A DNA stretch of 64,000 bases, taken from assembly GCA_035544955.1 (NCBI GenBank), contig DASZZN010000028.1, positions 1 to 64,000 on the forward strand. The letters run 5' to 3'. Each line of letters starts with the position of its first letter. Position 1 is the stretch's first letter. Under the pieces are notes generated by a model. It was not told the DNA's origin. It ran no database searches and saw only the letters and a program-made list of their open reading frames with translations. Both the position numbers and the translations under genes were made by a program. Shown here one piece after another: positions 16,425-24,196 of the stretch. Origin of the DNA: Candidatus Dormiibacterota bacterium. GTDB lineage: Bacteria; Chloroflexota; Dormibacteria; CF-121.

Positions 16425-16786
16425 GATTCAGCGAGCCAGGCGGAAAAACGAAGCACGACGTTCACTCGCGCGACCAGCTCGGCGGCCGGTAGCCAGGCGT
16501 CGATGTAGTAGTCGGCGCCGGCGTTGAGGAGCCTGATGCACTCCTGGCTATTCGGCGACCCGCTGACCGCCACGATCCAGCGGTAGCCCTGACGGTGCAA
16601 GTTCCAGCAGGTGGCGGTCGGGTTGCGATCGGCGATTCGTAGGAGAACGACCTCGGCTGGTGCGACGTCGCCCAACTCGGCGGCCGAAGCGGTGCGAACA
16701 CGGAAGCCGGCCTCGCGCAAGACCTGGGCCATCCAGGGAGCGGCGCCCTCCAACCTATCGCGGACGAGCAGCAGTTCGGTTTTCAC
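16358..16786 (-). CDS. Pseudo-receiver (CheY-like) domain protein lacking phosphorylation residues
   Basis: Stand-alone receiver-fold protein (142 aa) that follows the response-regulator pattern: an N-terminal LLLVRD strand, helix VLREAGFRVRTA, strand AEVVLLRI, strand WIVAVSG, the NAGADYYID turn and a final ELVARVNVVLR helix. The usual acidic pair is replaced (VRDR), the phospho-acceptor Asp position reads Arg (LLRI), and the conserved Lys is absent (YIDAW instead of a KP motif). It therefore cannot be phosphorylated in the normal way. No DNA-binding domain follows. Its ATG overlaps the HtrA-type protease stop (ATGA), so it may act with that protease. Confidence 0.7.
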   Translation of the reverse strand: MKTELLLVRDRLEGAAPWMAQVLREAGFRVRTASAAELGDVAPAEVVLLRIADRNPTATCWNLHRQGYRWIVAVSGSPNSQECIRLLNAGADYYIDAWLPAAELVARVNVVLRFSAWLAESYDHGTLGHQPIPNAAGSRTHQ

Positions 16787-17619
16787 AGGCTCACCCCTCC
16801 GTCGATCGACGGCAGGATTAGCTTGACCTGGTCGATCGGGATGGCGAAGCCGACGCCGACGTTGCCGTCAACCGGGCTTTCGATCGAGTTGTTGATACCG
16901 ATCACCTGGCCCTGCGCATTGACGAGTGGCCCGCCAGAGTTGCCTGGATTGATCGCGGCGTCGGTCTGAATCAGACTGCTACCCGCTGCCGACCCGCTCT
17001 GGCTGAGGTTGGACACGATCCCTTCGGTCAACGATCCGGACAATCCGAATGGTGAACCGATGGCAAAGACGGTGTCACCGACCTTCACGCTTGCAGAGCT
17101 GCCAAGTGTGAGCGGATGGAGCGTGGACGCGGCGACTGACACCCGAATGACCGCCAGGTCAGCACTGGTGTTCGAGCCAACCAGCGTCCCTGTCGCGGTT
17201 GTTCCATCGCTAAAGGCGACCTGGATCTGCTGAGCACCCGAGAGTACGTGGGCGTTGGTCAGGATATCGCCCTTGGTATCGAGCACGATCCCCGAGCCAA
17301 TGGCCTGGCCATTGCCCAGGTTTACGGTGATCGTCACGACTCCAGGCGAGTCCAACGCGTAAACGGCTGTCGCCGTGGTTGACGCGGAGCCCGTCGACGT
17401 CAAATTCGTTGGCAGCGCGGTGCTCGCCGACGCTGTAGCTGCACCGTGACCGATAAGCGCCGCCGCGGCGGCGCCTGCGCCCGCGCCACTGGCAACGGTG
17501 ACGGCGGCAAGCGCGACGAGAAAGCCACGCCGAAAGGATCGCTTTGGCGGTGGCGTGGTTGGCGGTGCGGCCGGTGCCGCTGATTGCGAAGGGCTCTCGA
17601 AGTATTGATGGGCGACCAT
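16783..17619 (-). CDS. HtrA/DegP-type trypsin-like serine protease without a PDZ domain
   Basis: Membrane-anchored protease (278 aa). A Pro-rich cytoplasmic N-terminus is followed by one transmembrane segment (FLVALAAVTVASGAGAGAAAAAL, split here by 20-residue limits) near residues 33-55, a low-complexity linker and an S1C catalytic domain. The triad is His124 in TNAHVLSG, Asp154 in SADLAVIRV and Ser228 in GNSGGPL. The chain ends right after the protease core, so the usual PDZ domain is missing. It should degrade or process proteins outside the membrane. AGAGGTGA precedes the ATG; the downstream pseudo-receiver gene is coupled. Confidence 0.87.
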   Translation of the reverse strand: MVAHQYFESPSQSAAPAAPPTTPPPKRSFRRGFLVALAAVTVASGAGAGAAAAALIGHGAATASASTALPTNLTSTGSASTTATAVYALDSPGVVTITVNLGNGQAIGSGIVLDTKGDILTNAHVLSGAQQIQVAFSDGTTATGTLVGSNTSADLAVIRVSVAASTLHPLTLGSSASVKVGDTVFAIGSPFGLSGSLTEGIVSNLSQSGSAAGSSLIQTDAAINPGNSGGPLVNAQGQVIGINNSIESPVDGNVGVGFAIPIDQVKLILPSIDGGVSL

Positions 17620-17684
17620 TGTGATTCACCTCTGATGGTTTGTTGATGTGCACTCATCGTCGGCGTGTTGACCTTGCGATTCCG

Positions 17685-17699
17685 TGACGGCATTCGTCA
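17685..17699. promoter_or_regulatory. Short inverted repeat between the divergent protease and C39-like genes
   Basis: TGACG-5-CGTCA, a perfect 5-bp palindrome, lies in the 98-bp divergent gap. It could be an operator, but such short repeats occur by chance in high-GC DNA. Confidence 0.2.
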
Positions 17700-17717
17700 T
17701 CGTTTCGAAAGGTCGCC

Positions 17718-18581
17718 GTGCCGAAGATGGTCTACATGCGATCCGCAGTGGCGACAAGACGACGATTCCTAGCCGTTGGCGGAGTGGCCCTTGCCGGCGC
17801 GGTGCTCAGCCGTAACGTTGGCGCCGAAATCATCAAGGACGTGAGCGCGGGCTTTGGTGCTGCCGCCCCCACCCTGCCCTCTTCCGGCGGGGGAGGGATA
17901 AATTCCACGGGCGTTACGACCGCCACATCGGCCCCCACAGCGACTCCAACCCCGACGCCGACGCCGACACCGGCACCGACACCGGCGACGGTCACCATTC
18001 CGGTGCCGGTCTTCCAGCAGAGCATGGTGCTCGATTGCGAGACGGCCGCGCTGCAGCAGGGCCTTGCCTATTACGGGATCACCGTCAGCCAGTCCCAGCT
18101 GTTCGCCGGTGAGTTCGCCGACGTCCGGCCACCGGTGATGGGCCCGAACCACACGGTTCTTCGCTGGGGCAATCCTTATACGAACTTCGTCGGCTACGTC
18201 AACGGCAGCGACTGGACGCCCACCGGCTTCGGCGTTTACTGGCCGGTCATCTTGCGGCTCGCCCATACCTACGGCCTACCGAACGCGATTGGCGGCGAGG
18301 GCTTTGCGCCGAGCCGGATTTACAGCGAGCTGGCTGCCGGGCATCCCGTGCAAATCTGGATTCAGACGCGATTCGCCCGCGTCCCGCTTGGCACCTGGAC
18401 CGCCTGGGATGGCACCCAGGTCCGCTATTCGTACGCCGAGCATTCGGTGACCTTGAGCGGGGTTTCCCCCACCCAGGTGCGAGTCAATGATGTCCTCAAC
18501 GCCAGCCAGTACTGGGTCGACAAGGCGCTCTTCGAGGCCAACTTCGCCGACTTCAACAATATGGCCGTGATCTTCCAGTAG
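17718..18581 (+). CDS. Tat-exported C39-like (papain-fold) peptidase domain protein
   Basis: 287-aa protein starting at GTG 17718 with GAAAGG upstream. The N-terminus has a twin-arginine motif (TRRRFLAVGG) and a hydrophobic segment, then a linker containing a palindromic-element insertion and a TPTPTP run. The C-terminal domain begins VPVFQQSMVLDCETAALQQGL. It has Cys107, His242 (YAEHSVTLSG) and Asp258 (VNDVLN), placed as in C39-like peptidases (Peptidase_C39_2). It could cleave peptides outside the cell or be an inactive binding domain. It is divergent from the HtrA-type protease, so two extracytoplasmic proteases sit side by side. Confidence 0.75.
   Translation: MPKMVYMRSAVATRRRFLAVGGVALAGAVLSRNVGAEIIKDVSAGFGAAAPTLPSSGGGGINSTGVTTATSAPTATPTPTPTPTPAPTPATVTIPVPVFQQSMVLDCETAALQQGLAYYGITVSQSQLFAGEFADVRPPVMGPNHTVLRWGNPYTNFVGYVNGSDWTPTGFGVYWPVILRLAHTYGLPNAIGGEGFAPSRIYSELAAGHPVQIWIQTRFARVPLGTWTAWDGTQVRYSYAEHSVTLSGVSPTQVRVNDVLNASQYWVDKALFEANFADFNNMAVIFQ
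17865..17898 (-). repeat. GC-rich palindromic element, reverse copy inside the C39-like gene
   Basis: On the minus strand it reads CCCTCCCCCGCC...GAGGGCAGGGTGGGGG. It is read in frame on the other strand as PTLPSSGGGG at about residues 50-60, in the linker between signal peptide and catalytic domain. Confidence 0.75.
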
Positions 18582-18595
18582 GTATCCTTCATTTG

Positions 18596-19573
18596 ATGGC
18601 CGAAGCGACAGCAGCGATGGTCGTTCCCACCTTCAACGACGTGCTCGCGGCGCGCGAGCGCATCAGCCCGTACCTGCAACCCACCGCGCTGCACCGCTAT
18701 CCGGCACTCGATGCGCTGGTCGGCACCGAGACCTGGGTCAAACACGAGAACCACCAGCCCATCTGCGCCTTCAAGATCCGGGGCGGGATCAACCTCGTGT
18801 CGCAGCTATCCGACGACGAGCGGCGCCGCGGCGTGATCACCGCGTCCACGGGGAACCATGGGCAATCGATCGCCTACGCGGCGCGACTCTTCGGGGTCCG
18901 CGCCATCGTCTGCGTGCCCGAGGGGGCGAATCCGGTCAAGGTCGCCTCGATCCGCGGCCTCGGCGCCGAGATCGTGACCCACGGCGTCGATTTCGATGAG
19001 GCTCGGGTGCAGGCCGCCCGTCTGGCCGAGGAGCACGGCTACCGCTACATCCATTCCGGCAACGAGCCGCACCTGATCGCCGGCGTCGGTACGCAAGCGC
19101 TGGAGATCCTCGAGAAGCAGCCTGACATCGAGGCGATCATCGTCCCAATCGGCGGCGGCAGTGGCGCCACGGGCACATGCATCGTCGCCAAGGCGATCAA
19201 CCCGAAGATCCAGGTGATCGGCGTGCAGTCAGCCGAGGCGCCGGCCGCCTATAAGTCGTGGAAAGCGCACCAAATGCTCGAGGACCGGATGGGCACATTC
19301 GCGGAGGGCCTCGCGACGCGCAGCGCGTTTGAGTTGCCCCAGCGCATCCTCTGGGAGACGCTCGATGAATTCGTCCTGGTTCCAGACGCCGAAATCCGCC
19401 CAGCGGTTCGACTCATGATCGAAACGACGCGCAACCTGACTGAGCCCGCAGGCGCGGCGCCACTGGCAGCCGCGCTCCAACTCAAGGAGCGGCTCAAAGG
19501 CAAGCGGGTAGCGCTGATTCTGAGCGGCTCCAACATCACGCCGGCACAGCTCCGCGAGCTGCTCGCCGGCTAG
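18596..19573 (+). CDS. Threonine/serine dehydratase-type PLP enzyme
   Basis: Fold-type II pyridoxal-phosphate enzyme (325 aa) of the threonine ammonia-lyase group. Seen: the Schiff-base lysine in CAFKIRGG near residue 60, TASTGNHGQSIAYAA near 83, the phosphate-binding loop VPIGGGSGATGT near 183, and a final ALILSGSNITPAQL. There is no C-terminal ACT regulatory domain, as in the short catabolic type (TdcB-like). The probable reaction is L-threonine to 2-oxobutyrate and ammonia, or L-serine to pyruvate; related enzymes of other specificity look alike. Its stop overlaps the convergent F420-type oxidoreductase gene. Confidence 0.83.
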   Translation: MAEATAAMVVPTFNDVLAARERISPYLQPTALHRYPALDALVGTETWVKHENHQPICAFKIRGGINLVSQLSDDERRRGVITASTGNHGQSIAYAARLFGVRAIVCVPEGANPVKVASIRGLGAEIVTHGVDFDEARVQAARLAEEHGYRYIHSGNEPHLIAGVGTQALEILEKQPDIEAIIVPIGGGSGATGTCIVAKAINPKIQVIGVQSAEAPAAYKSWKAHQMLEDRMGTFAEGLATRSAFELPQRILWETLDEFVLVPDAEIRPAVRLMIETTRNLTEPAGAAPLAAALQLKERLKGKRVALILSGSNITPAQLRELLAG

Positions 19574-20013
19574 CTGCGCTCCAAGACGACGATCGGAATC
19601 TCCCGCTTCGTCAGCGTCTGTTGCTGCTCGATGTACGGCACCAACGGCGCGAGCTTCTCCCGCTCCTCGGGCCCAGCCGTCCGCGCACGCACCTTGAACT
19701 TGTCCGGACCAACCTCGAGGGTCGCGATCGGGCGCGCGAGCAAGTTCTGGTACCAGGCCGGGTGCGACGGCGCGCCGTTGTTGGAAGCGATGACGACGTA
19801 GCGATCGCCATCCTTCCCGAAGCCAAGCACCGCCGTACGTTCCTTGCCAGACTTTGCCCCGGTCGTGGTCAACAGGATCAGGGTGCGGCCCGCCAACGGG
19901 CCCGTGAGCTTCCCCCGATTGGCACGGAAGTCTTCGATCACATTGCGGTTGAACACGTTCATATCCGATGGGATTTGTGGACGCGCTGACCGTTGCGGTT
20001 GTTCTTGACTCAT
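19570..20013 (-). CDS. Deazaflavin (F420)-dependent nitroreductase family protein
   Basis: 147-aa split-beta-barrel protein of the DDN/F420H2-dependent reductase family. The blocks LTGPLAGRTLILLTTTGAKS, GKERTAVLGFGKDGDRYVVI, ASNNGAPSHPAWYQNLLA and the tail are typical. F420 itself is made mainly by Actinomycetota, Chloroflexota and some others, which informs the taxonomic guess. I use the ATG at 20013; the frame is open further upstream but there it overlaps natB coding sequence. The substrate is unknown. Its stop overlaps the dehydratase stop region. Confidence 0.82.
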   Translation of the reverse strand: MSQEQPQRSARPQIPSDMNVFNRNVIEDFRANRGKLTGPLAGRTLILLTTTGAKSGKERTAVLGFGKDGDRYVVIASNNGAPSHPAWYQNLLARPIATLEVGPDKFKVRARTAGPEEREKLAPLVPYIEQQQTLTKREIPIVVLERS

Positions 20014-20039
20014 CTCTTTTGACCTTACCGTGGGTTTCG

Positions 20040-21272
20040 CTAGCGGCGCAAGAGCGCATCTCGTAATTTCACCCGGGCGCCGAGTCGGAGCACCGAGTTG
20101 GAGTAGATCCGTGCGGCGATCCAGGTCGCCGCCGCGCTCGTCACCAGCGTCAGCCCAACCGACAGGGCTGCCTGCCACGGCGCAATGTCCCCTGTGGCCA
20201 TCCCGGTTGGGAGGATCACGGGTGCGAAGAAGGGAACGAAACCGAGGGCGACGCCCGTGCTCGACATCGGCGTTCCGTCGAACATCGGGGTCAATACCCC
20301 GATGGCGACAAACCACGAGAGGATCGCAAGCATCGTGATCGGCAGGACAACGCTCTGGACCTCTTCCTGACGGGAAACAAGCGAACCCGCGGCGGCGAAC
20401 AGAATGGCGTAGAGGAAGAAGCCCAGGATGAACCAGAGCAATCCGGCGAGGATGACGCCCGCCCCGGCCGCCGGCGCGGTGAAGACGCCGCCCACGGTGG
20501 CCGCGATGAAGGCAAAGACACCGATCACCGTGAACTGAAACAGCCCCACCAGCCCGATGCCGATTACCTTGCCGATCAGTAAGTGGATGGGCTTCACCGT
20601 CGACAACAAGATCTCGACGATGCGGTTCGCTTTCTCCTCGACGACACCCTGGGCAATGAATGCGCCGTAGGTCAGCATCGCGATATAGAGGAAGAGGGCG
20701 ACAATGAAGCCGGCGGCGACCAGCTCGAGACGTTGCCCGCTCGCGGGTTTGAGCGATTGCACATGGACGGTTGCACTGGCGAGATTGGCCTCGACAGTCG
20801 CCGGATTGAGGCCGGCCGCGGTTAATTGACTCTCGAGTGCTCGCTGCCGAACCAGCGCCTGGAGCAAACTCTGGAGGGTCGTGCTCAACTGGTCAGGGAC
20901 CAGCACCTCCGGGGAGGTTGCAGCGCCGCGCACAAGCGCATCGAGGGTGCCCTTACGGACCTGGCCCTCGGCCTGGGTTTCATCAGTTACCGGAGCTCGC
21001 TCGACTGCGATCCCGAGCGCCTTGGCGGAGGCGGTCAGCGGGTCCGCGAGGCTCTGCGCCTCACCGAAATAGGCGAACTCGTAGGTTTTGCTGGGGCCCT
21101 GCTTGCTCAGGACCAGATTTTGAAAGACGAGATAGCCGACGATCGCGACCAACACGAGGGCGGTCCCGATGATGAAGACGCGGGTTCGCACGCGGGTTAC
21201 GAACTCTCGGCGCGCGATCAAGGCGACGGCCCTGGCCGAGCTGCGCGGATGGCGGTCGAGCGGGTCGTTCAC
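20040..21272 (-). CDS. natB: ABC-2 type permease (NatB-like)
   Basis: 410-aa membrane protein with one N-terminal helix, a large extracytoplasmic domain (about residues 60-190) and five or six clustered C-terminal helices, the NatB/YhaP plan. Motifs include ARREFVTRVRTRVFIIG at the N-terminus and GVVEEKANRIVEILLSTVKP near 230, diagnostic of ABC-2 exporters of the sodium-efflux/NatB group. It is coupled to the ATPase gene by an ATGA overlap. The exported substrate is not known; NatAB of Bacillus extrudes sodium. Confidence 0.83.
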   Translation of the reverse strand: MNDPLDRHPRSSARAVALIARREFVTRVRTRVFIIGTALVLVAIVGYLVFQNLVLSKQGPSKTYEFAYFGEAQSLADPLTASAKALGIAVERAPVTDETQAEGQVRKGTLDALVRGAATSPEVLVPDQLSTTLQSLLQALVRQRALESQLTAAGLNPATVEANLASATVHVQSLKPASGQRLELVAAGFIVALFLYIAMLTYGAFIAQGVVEEKANRIVEILLSTVKPIHLLIGKVIGIGLVGLFQFTVIGVFAFIAATVGGVFTAPAAGAGVILAGLLWFILGFFLYAILFAAAGSLVSRQEEVQSVVLPITMLAILSWFVAIGVLTPMFDGTPMSSTGVALGFVPFFAPVILPTGMATGDIAPWQAALSVGLTLVTSAAATWIAARIYSNSVLRLGARVKLRDALLRR

Positions 21273-22180
21273 GCGGCTCGGGTCTCGGCGATGACGTGGC
21301 GGAACAGCTCGCTCAGGGGCGGAATGTCCCGCCGGAATTCGTGCACGGGTCCCGTCGTGAGGGCGGCGCGCAGCACCGCCTGGTCGTCTGTCCCGTCGGC
21401 GAGCTCAAGCAAAGAGCGTGAGCCGTCGCGCCGCACCAGCTTCACGCCAGTCAGGCGCGCGGTCCAATCGTCCGCCGCCATTGGCGCGTCGACCCAGTAG
21501 CGCGCGGGTCCGCTGCTGCGCAGCTCGGTTACGGTGCCCGTCACCACCATCTGGCCAGCCTTGATGATTCCGACACGATCGCAGAGCCGCTCGACGATGT
21601 CGAGCTGATGGCTGGAAAAGATCACCGGGATGCCGCCGGTCGCCCGCTCCCGCAGAACCTCGCTCATCACGTCGACGGCGACCGGGTCCAGCCCGGCGAA
21701 CGGCTCGTCGAGCACCAGGAGCTCTGGTTCGTAGACGAGCGCCGCGGCAAGCTGCACCCGTTGCTGATTGCCTCGGCTCAGCTTCTAGACTTCATCGTTG
21801 CGCCGCTCGCTCAAGCCGAGGCGATCGAGCCAGGCTATCGCCGAGCGACCCGCGGCTGCGGGTTCGACGCCGTGAAGCTGGGCGAGATAGACCAGCTGCT
21901 CCAGGACTCGCATCTTTGGATAAAGACCGCGCTCTTCCGGCATATAGCCGAAGCGGCGGTGGGTTTCGAAAGTGACCGGCGCGCCACCCCAGCGCACCTC
22001 GCCGGAGTCGGCGGCGAGGACCCCCATCACGATCCGCATGGTTGTCGTCTTCCCGGCACCGTTGGCGCCTACGAATCCGAACAGCTCACCGGTGGCAACC
22101 TGCAAGCTCAGATCTCGCAGGGCGACGAGATCACCGTATCGCCGAACGAGTCGTTCGACCTGGAGCCTACCCTCTGCCAA
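21269..22180 (-). pseudogene. natA: ABC transporter ATPase (NatA-like) interrupted by an in-frame amber codon
   Basis: The complete reading frame would give 303 aa of a NatA/CcmA-type ATPase. Walker A is GANGAGKTTT near residue 38. Walker B is LLVLDEPFAGLDP after the break. A TAG at 21787-21785 falls exactly in the signature region, which otherwise reads V-stop-KLSRGNQQRVQ. Homologues normally carry Glu there (VEKLS...), so one base change GAG to TAG explains it. The frame is unbroken on both sides. It could be a recent nonsense mutation, a sequencing error, or readthrough. The start is TTG 22180. If the stop is real the natB permease would lack its engine. Confidence 0.8.
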
Positions 22181-22223
22181 GATTCCGAGCGTAACCGATC
22201 GAGCGCGAGTTAGGATCGGTGCA

Positions 22224-22427
22224 ATGAAGACTAAGCCTGTTAATGCGGCGGCGCAGGCCTTAATCGAGGCCGGGGAGGCCCTTCAGCGCTTGGCATCTGG
22301 TCCCCTTGGATTGGGCCCCAGCTTCCTCACAACGGGGAAGTACGCCCGCGAAGCCGGAGAAAAGTTGGTTACCGCGGGCGAGCAGTTGAAGCTGGTGGCA
22401 GATGAGCCAACCGCAAACGACCGTTAG
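22224..22427 (+). CDS. Small conserved-looking hypothetical protein
   Basis: 67-aa helical, soluble protein with a repeated Ala-Gly-Glu-rich pattern (ALIEAGEALQRLASGP, then REAGEKLVTAGEQLKLVAD). AGGATCGGT precedes the ATG. It lies between the natA-like gene (divergent) and a VOC-family gene (convergent, 2 bases apart). I do not recognise the family. Confidence 0.45.
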   Translation: MKTKPVNAAAQALIEAGEALQRLASGPLGLGPSFLTTGKYAREAGEKLVTAGEQLKLVADEPTANDR

Positions 22428-22429
22428 TC

Positions 22430-22807
22430 CTATTTGACCTGGATTATTCCGACGCAGTTCTTGCCCGGGTCGATGAACCAGGCCATCAAGGCAAAGCCGA
22501 CGTCGGCAATGCCGTCGACGGTCTTGAGGCCAGGCGTGTCGTAATCCTCGATCTTCACGCCGCGCCTTCGGAGCTCCGCGACTTCGGCCCGGACATCTTT
22601 CACGCGAAAGCCCGCCTGAGTCTGATCGTCTTTGGTGCCGACGGTGCTCTTGCTAAGAGTCAAGTCACTATCGCCGCCGCATTTGAAGACCACCGCTGCC
22701 GGACTGTCATTGATGATCTTCAAACCAATCTTGTTGGCCCAAAAATCTTTGGAAGCCTCCAGATCTGGCGCCAGCAAAACGACGTTGACCGGATAATCGC
22801 CGAGCAC
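22430..22807 (-). CDS. VOC/glyoxalase-fold protein
   Basis: 125-aa protein with the two beta-alpha-beta-beta-beta modules of the vicinal-oxygen-chelate fold. The N-terminal module reads VNVVLLAPDLEASKDFWANKIGL and the second GFRVKDVRAEVAELRRRGVKI, ending FALMAWFIDPGKNCVGIIQ. A metal-binding Glu near the C-terminus is replaced by Gly (NCVGIIQ), so metal-dependent catalysis is doubtful. It may be a dioxygenase-like or resistance-type binding protein. It lies just downstream of the DUF2157-like gene and may be co-transcribed. Confidence 0.72.
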   Translation of the reverse strand: MLGDYPVNVVLLAPDLEASKDFWANKIGLKIINDSPAAVVFKCGGDSDLTLSKSTVGTKDDQTQAGFRVKDVRAEVAELRRRGVKIEDYDTPGLKTVDGIADVGFALMAWFIDPGKNCVGIIQVK

Positions 22808-22816
22808 GATTCGATA

Positions 22817-23816
22817 CTAGCGCCTCAGGCGCGGAAGCAGCCTCGCTAGGAGCAGCGCGATGCCAAGCAGCACCAGCCCCGAGATCACGAGACTCACGGC
22901 GAAATTGAGGCTGCTCTGGAAATAGCGGAACTCGATGTCGAGCACGAACGCGAACAAGCCGACGCCACCAGCGAACGCGTAGCCGGCACTGCCCCGGATG
23001 ACAGACGCAGCAAAGGCGGCCCCGGCGAGCAGGGCGCCGAAGATCTCGAGCGGAAGGTTGCCGTCCTGGGCCGTGATGAAGGCGGTGACAATCGCCATCG
23101 AAGGCCCGGCGAACGCCAGCACCTCCCGTCGCCCATATCACTTTTTCCTGCCGGCCGTATTCTGCGGTCGCCACCAGGATGGCGGCGGTCGCGAGGAAGA
23201 CCAACTCGACCGCCCATCCATGCTCGAGCTGCAGCCACGCGATGGATGCAATGGTGGCGATGAGTAGGGACAGACTGAGCGCCGCGGCCAGCAGCCCTGA
23301 GCGCAGGCGTACCAGGGAGACCGCGGCGAGAACCGCCGCCACCGATGCCGAAACCAGGAGGATGCGATATCCGGTGTGCGGAGGGATCGAGCCATTAGGA
23401 CCGCCGAGAAGCTCGGCCTGGAGCTGCCCGGTGAACAGGCCGATGGCCGCGACCGCGAGTGTCACAAGACTGGTTTGCGCCCGACGGGCACGCGCCCGCT
23501 CGCCCGGAAGCGCGCGTGCCACCAGGAGAGCAGCGATCGCAACCAGACCCGGGATAGCCAACCGGCCGACGACGCCCAGTGACCGGTATTGCGTGCCGAG
23601 AAGGGTGCCCAGGCCGGCAAGCGTCACCAGCGCGCCGGCGTACGTGATGACCTCCGTAGCGGTGATCGAGCCATCCGCACCCTTCCCTCCCCCAGGTGGT
23701 GAGGGGACATCTCGGCCCGCTGTTGCTTCGAACTTGGCGATCGCCTCTGCTTGGCGGGCGTCGATCAGACCGGCGGATTGCCAGCGCGCGAGTTGACCTT
23801 TGAGGTCTTGACTCAG
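22817..23816 (-). pseudogene. DUF2157-like multi-pass membrane protein with a single-base frameshift
   Basis: The N-terminal part (QLARWQSAGLIDARQAEAIAKFE) is the cytoplasmic DUF2157 helical domain. It is followed by about seven membrane helices in one frame to about 23125, then continues in another frame as VLAFAGPSMAIVTAFITAQDG and further helices to 22817. Removing one G from the GGGAGG run near 23122-23127 restores one continuous membrane protein. This is either an assembly error or a decayed gene. The start may be the CTG at 23816, which overlaps the DUF6457 stop; no better start codon is seen. A palindromic element encodes PSPPGGGKGADG in the linker. Confidence 0.65.
23676..23709 (-). 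repeat. GC-rich palindromic element inside the DUF2157-like gene
   Basis: Read on the minus strand: CCCCTCACCACCTGGGGGAGGG followed by AAGGGTGCGG in two parts. It encodes VPSPPGGGKGA in frame between the soluble domain and the first membrane helix. Confidence 0.65.
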
Positions 23817-24091
23817 GGCTCGGCCTCGACCGCCTCGCGGATGCCGCGCAGATACGCCGCCTCGTCCGCCGCGGAAAGTGCGCCTGCTTGCCGAAGGCGC
23901 TCGACAGCGATCCCGGCCATGAAGCAGGCCAGCGGGGCGAAGCGACGCTCCTTGGTATGCGCCGCGACGCGCGCCAGCTCGAGGACTTCGTCGGCTACCT
24001 GTGGATCCAGCTCCGGTGGGGCAACCGCGGTCCCGCGATCCCGAGCGGACTGCGCGAACTGACGGCCGAGCGCCTCGAACCAGGCGTTCAT
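23813..24091 (-). CDS. DUF6457 protein, probably linked to molybdenum cofactor maturation
   Basis: 92-aa helical protein beginning MNAWFEALGRQFAQ and containing LDPQVADEVLELARVAAHTKER and FAPLACFMAGIAVERL. This pattern matches DUF6457, a domain that in actinobacteria and relatives is found beside or fused to MobA-like proteins. Here it is divergent from a molybdenum/tungsten formate dehydrogenase gene, 105 bp away, which supports a role in cofactor supply. The exact function is unknown. It overlaps the DUF2157-like gene by a few bases. Confidence 0.65.
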   Translation of the reverse strand: MNAWFEALGRQFAQSARDRGTAVAPPELDPQVADEVLELARVAAHTKERRFAPLACFMAGIAVERLRQAGALSAADEAAYLRGIREAVEAEP

Positions 24092-24108
24092 CTCGTCGCA
24101 ACGGTATC

Positions 24109-24154
24109 ACCAACTACAATATTGGTTGACACCACCCGGGCCGGTGAGTACGCT
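24109..24154 (+). promoter_or_regulatory. Promoter of the formate dehydrogenase operon with a possible operator
   Basis: TTGACA (24126-24131), a 17-base spacer and TACGCT (24149-24154) form a recognisable sigma70-type promoter. It would place the transcript start about 36 bases before the GTG of fdhG, which has GGAGGAAT as ribosome site. An inverted repeat ACCAA-8-TTGGT (24109-24126) touches the -35 box and could be a regulator site. Reading is by eye. Confidence 0.5.
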
Positions 24155-24196
24155 GGCGTTTAGTCGCCTGCAAAACCGTTCCCGCGGAGGAATTCG

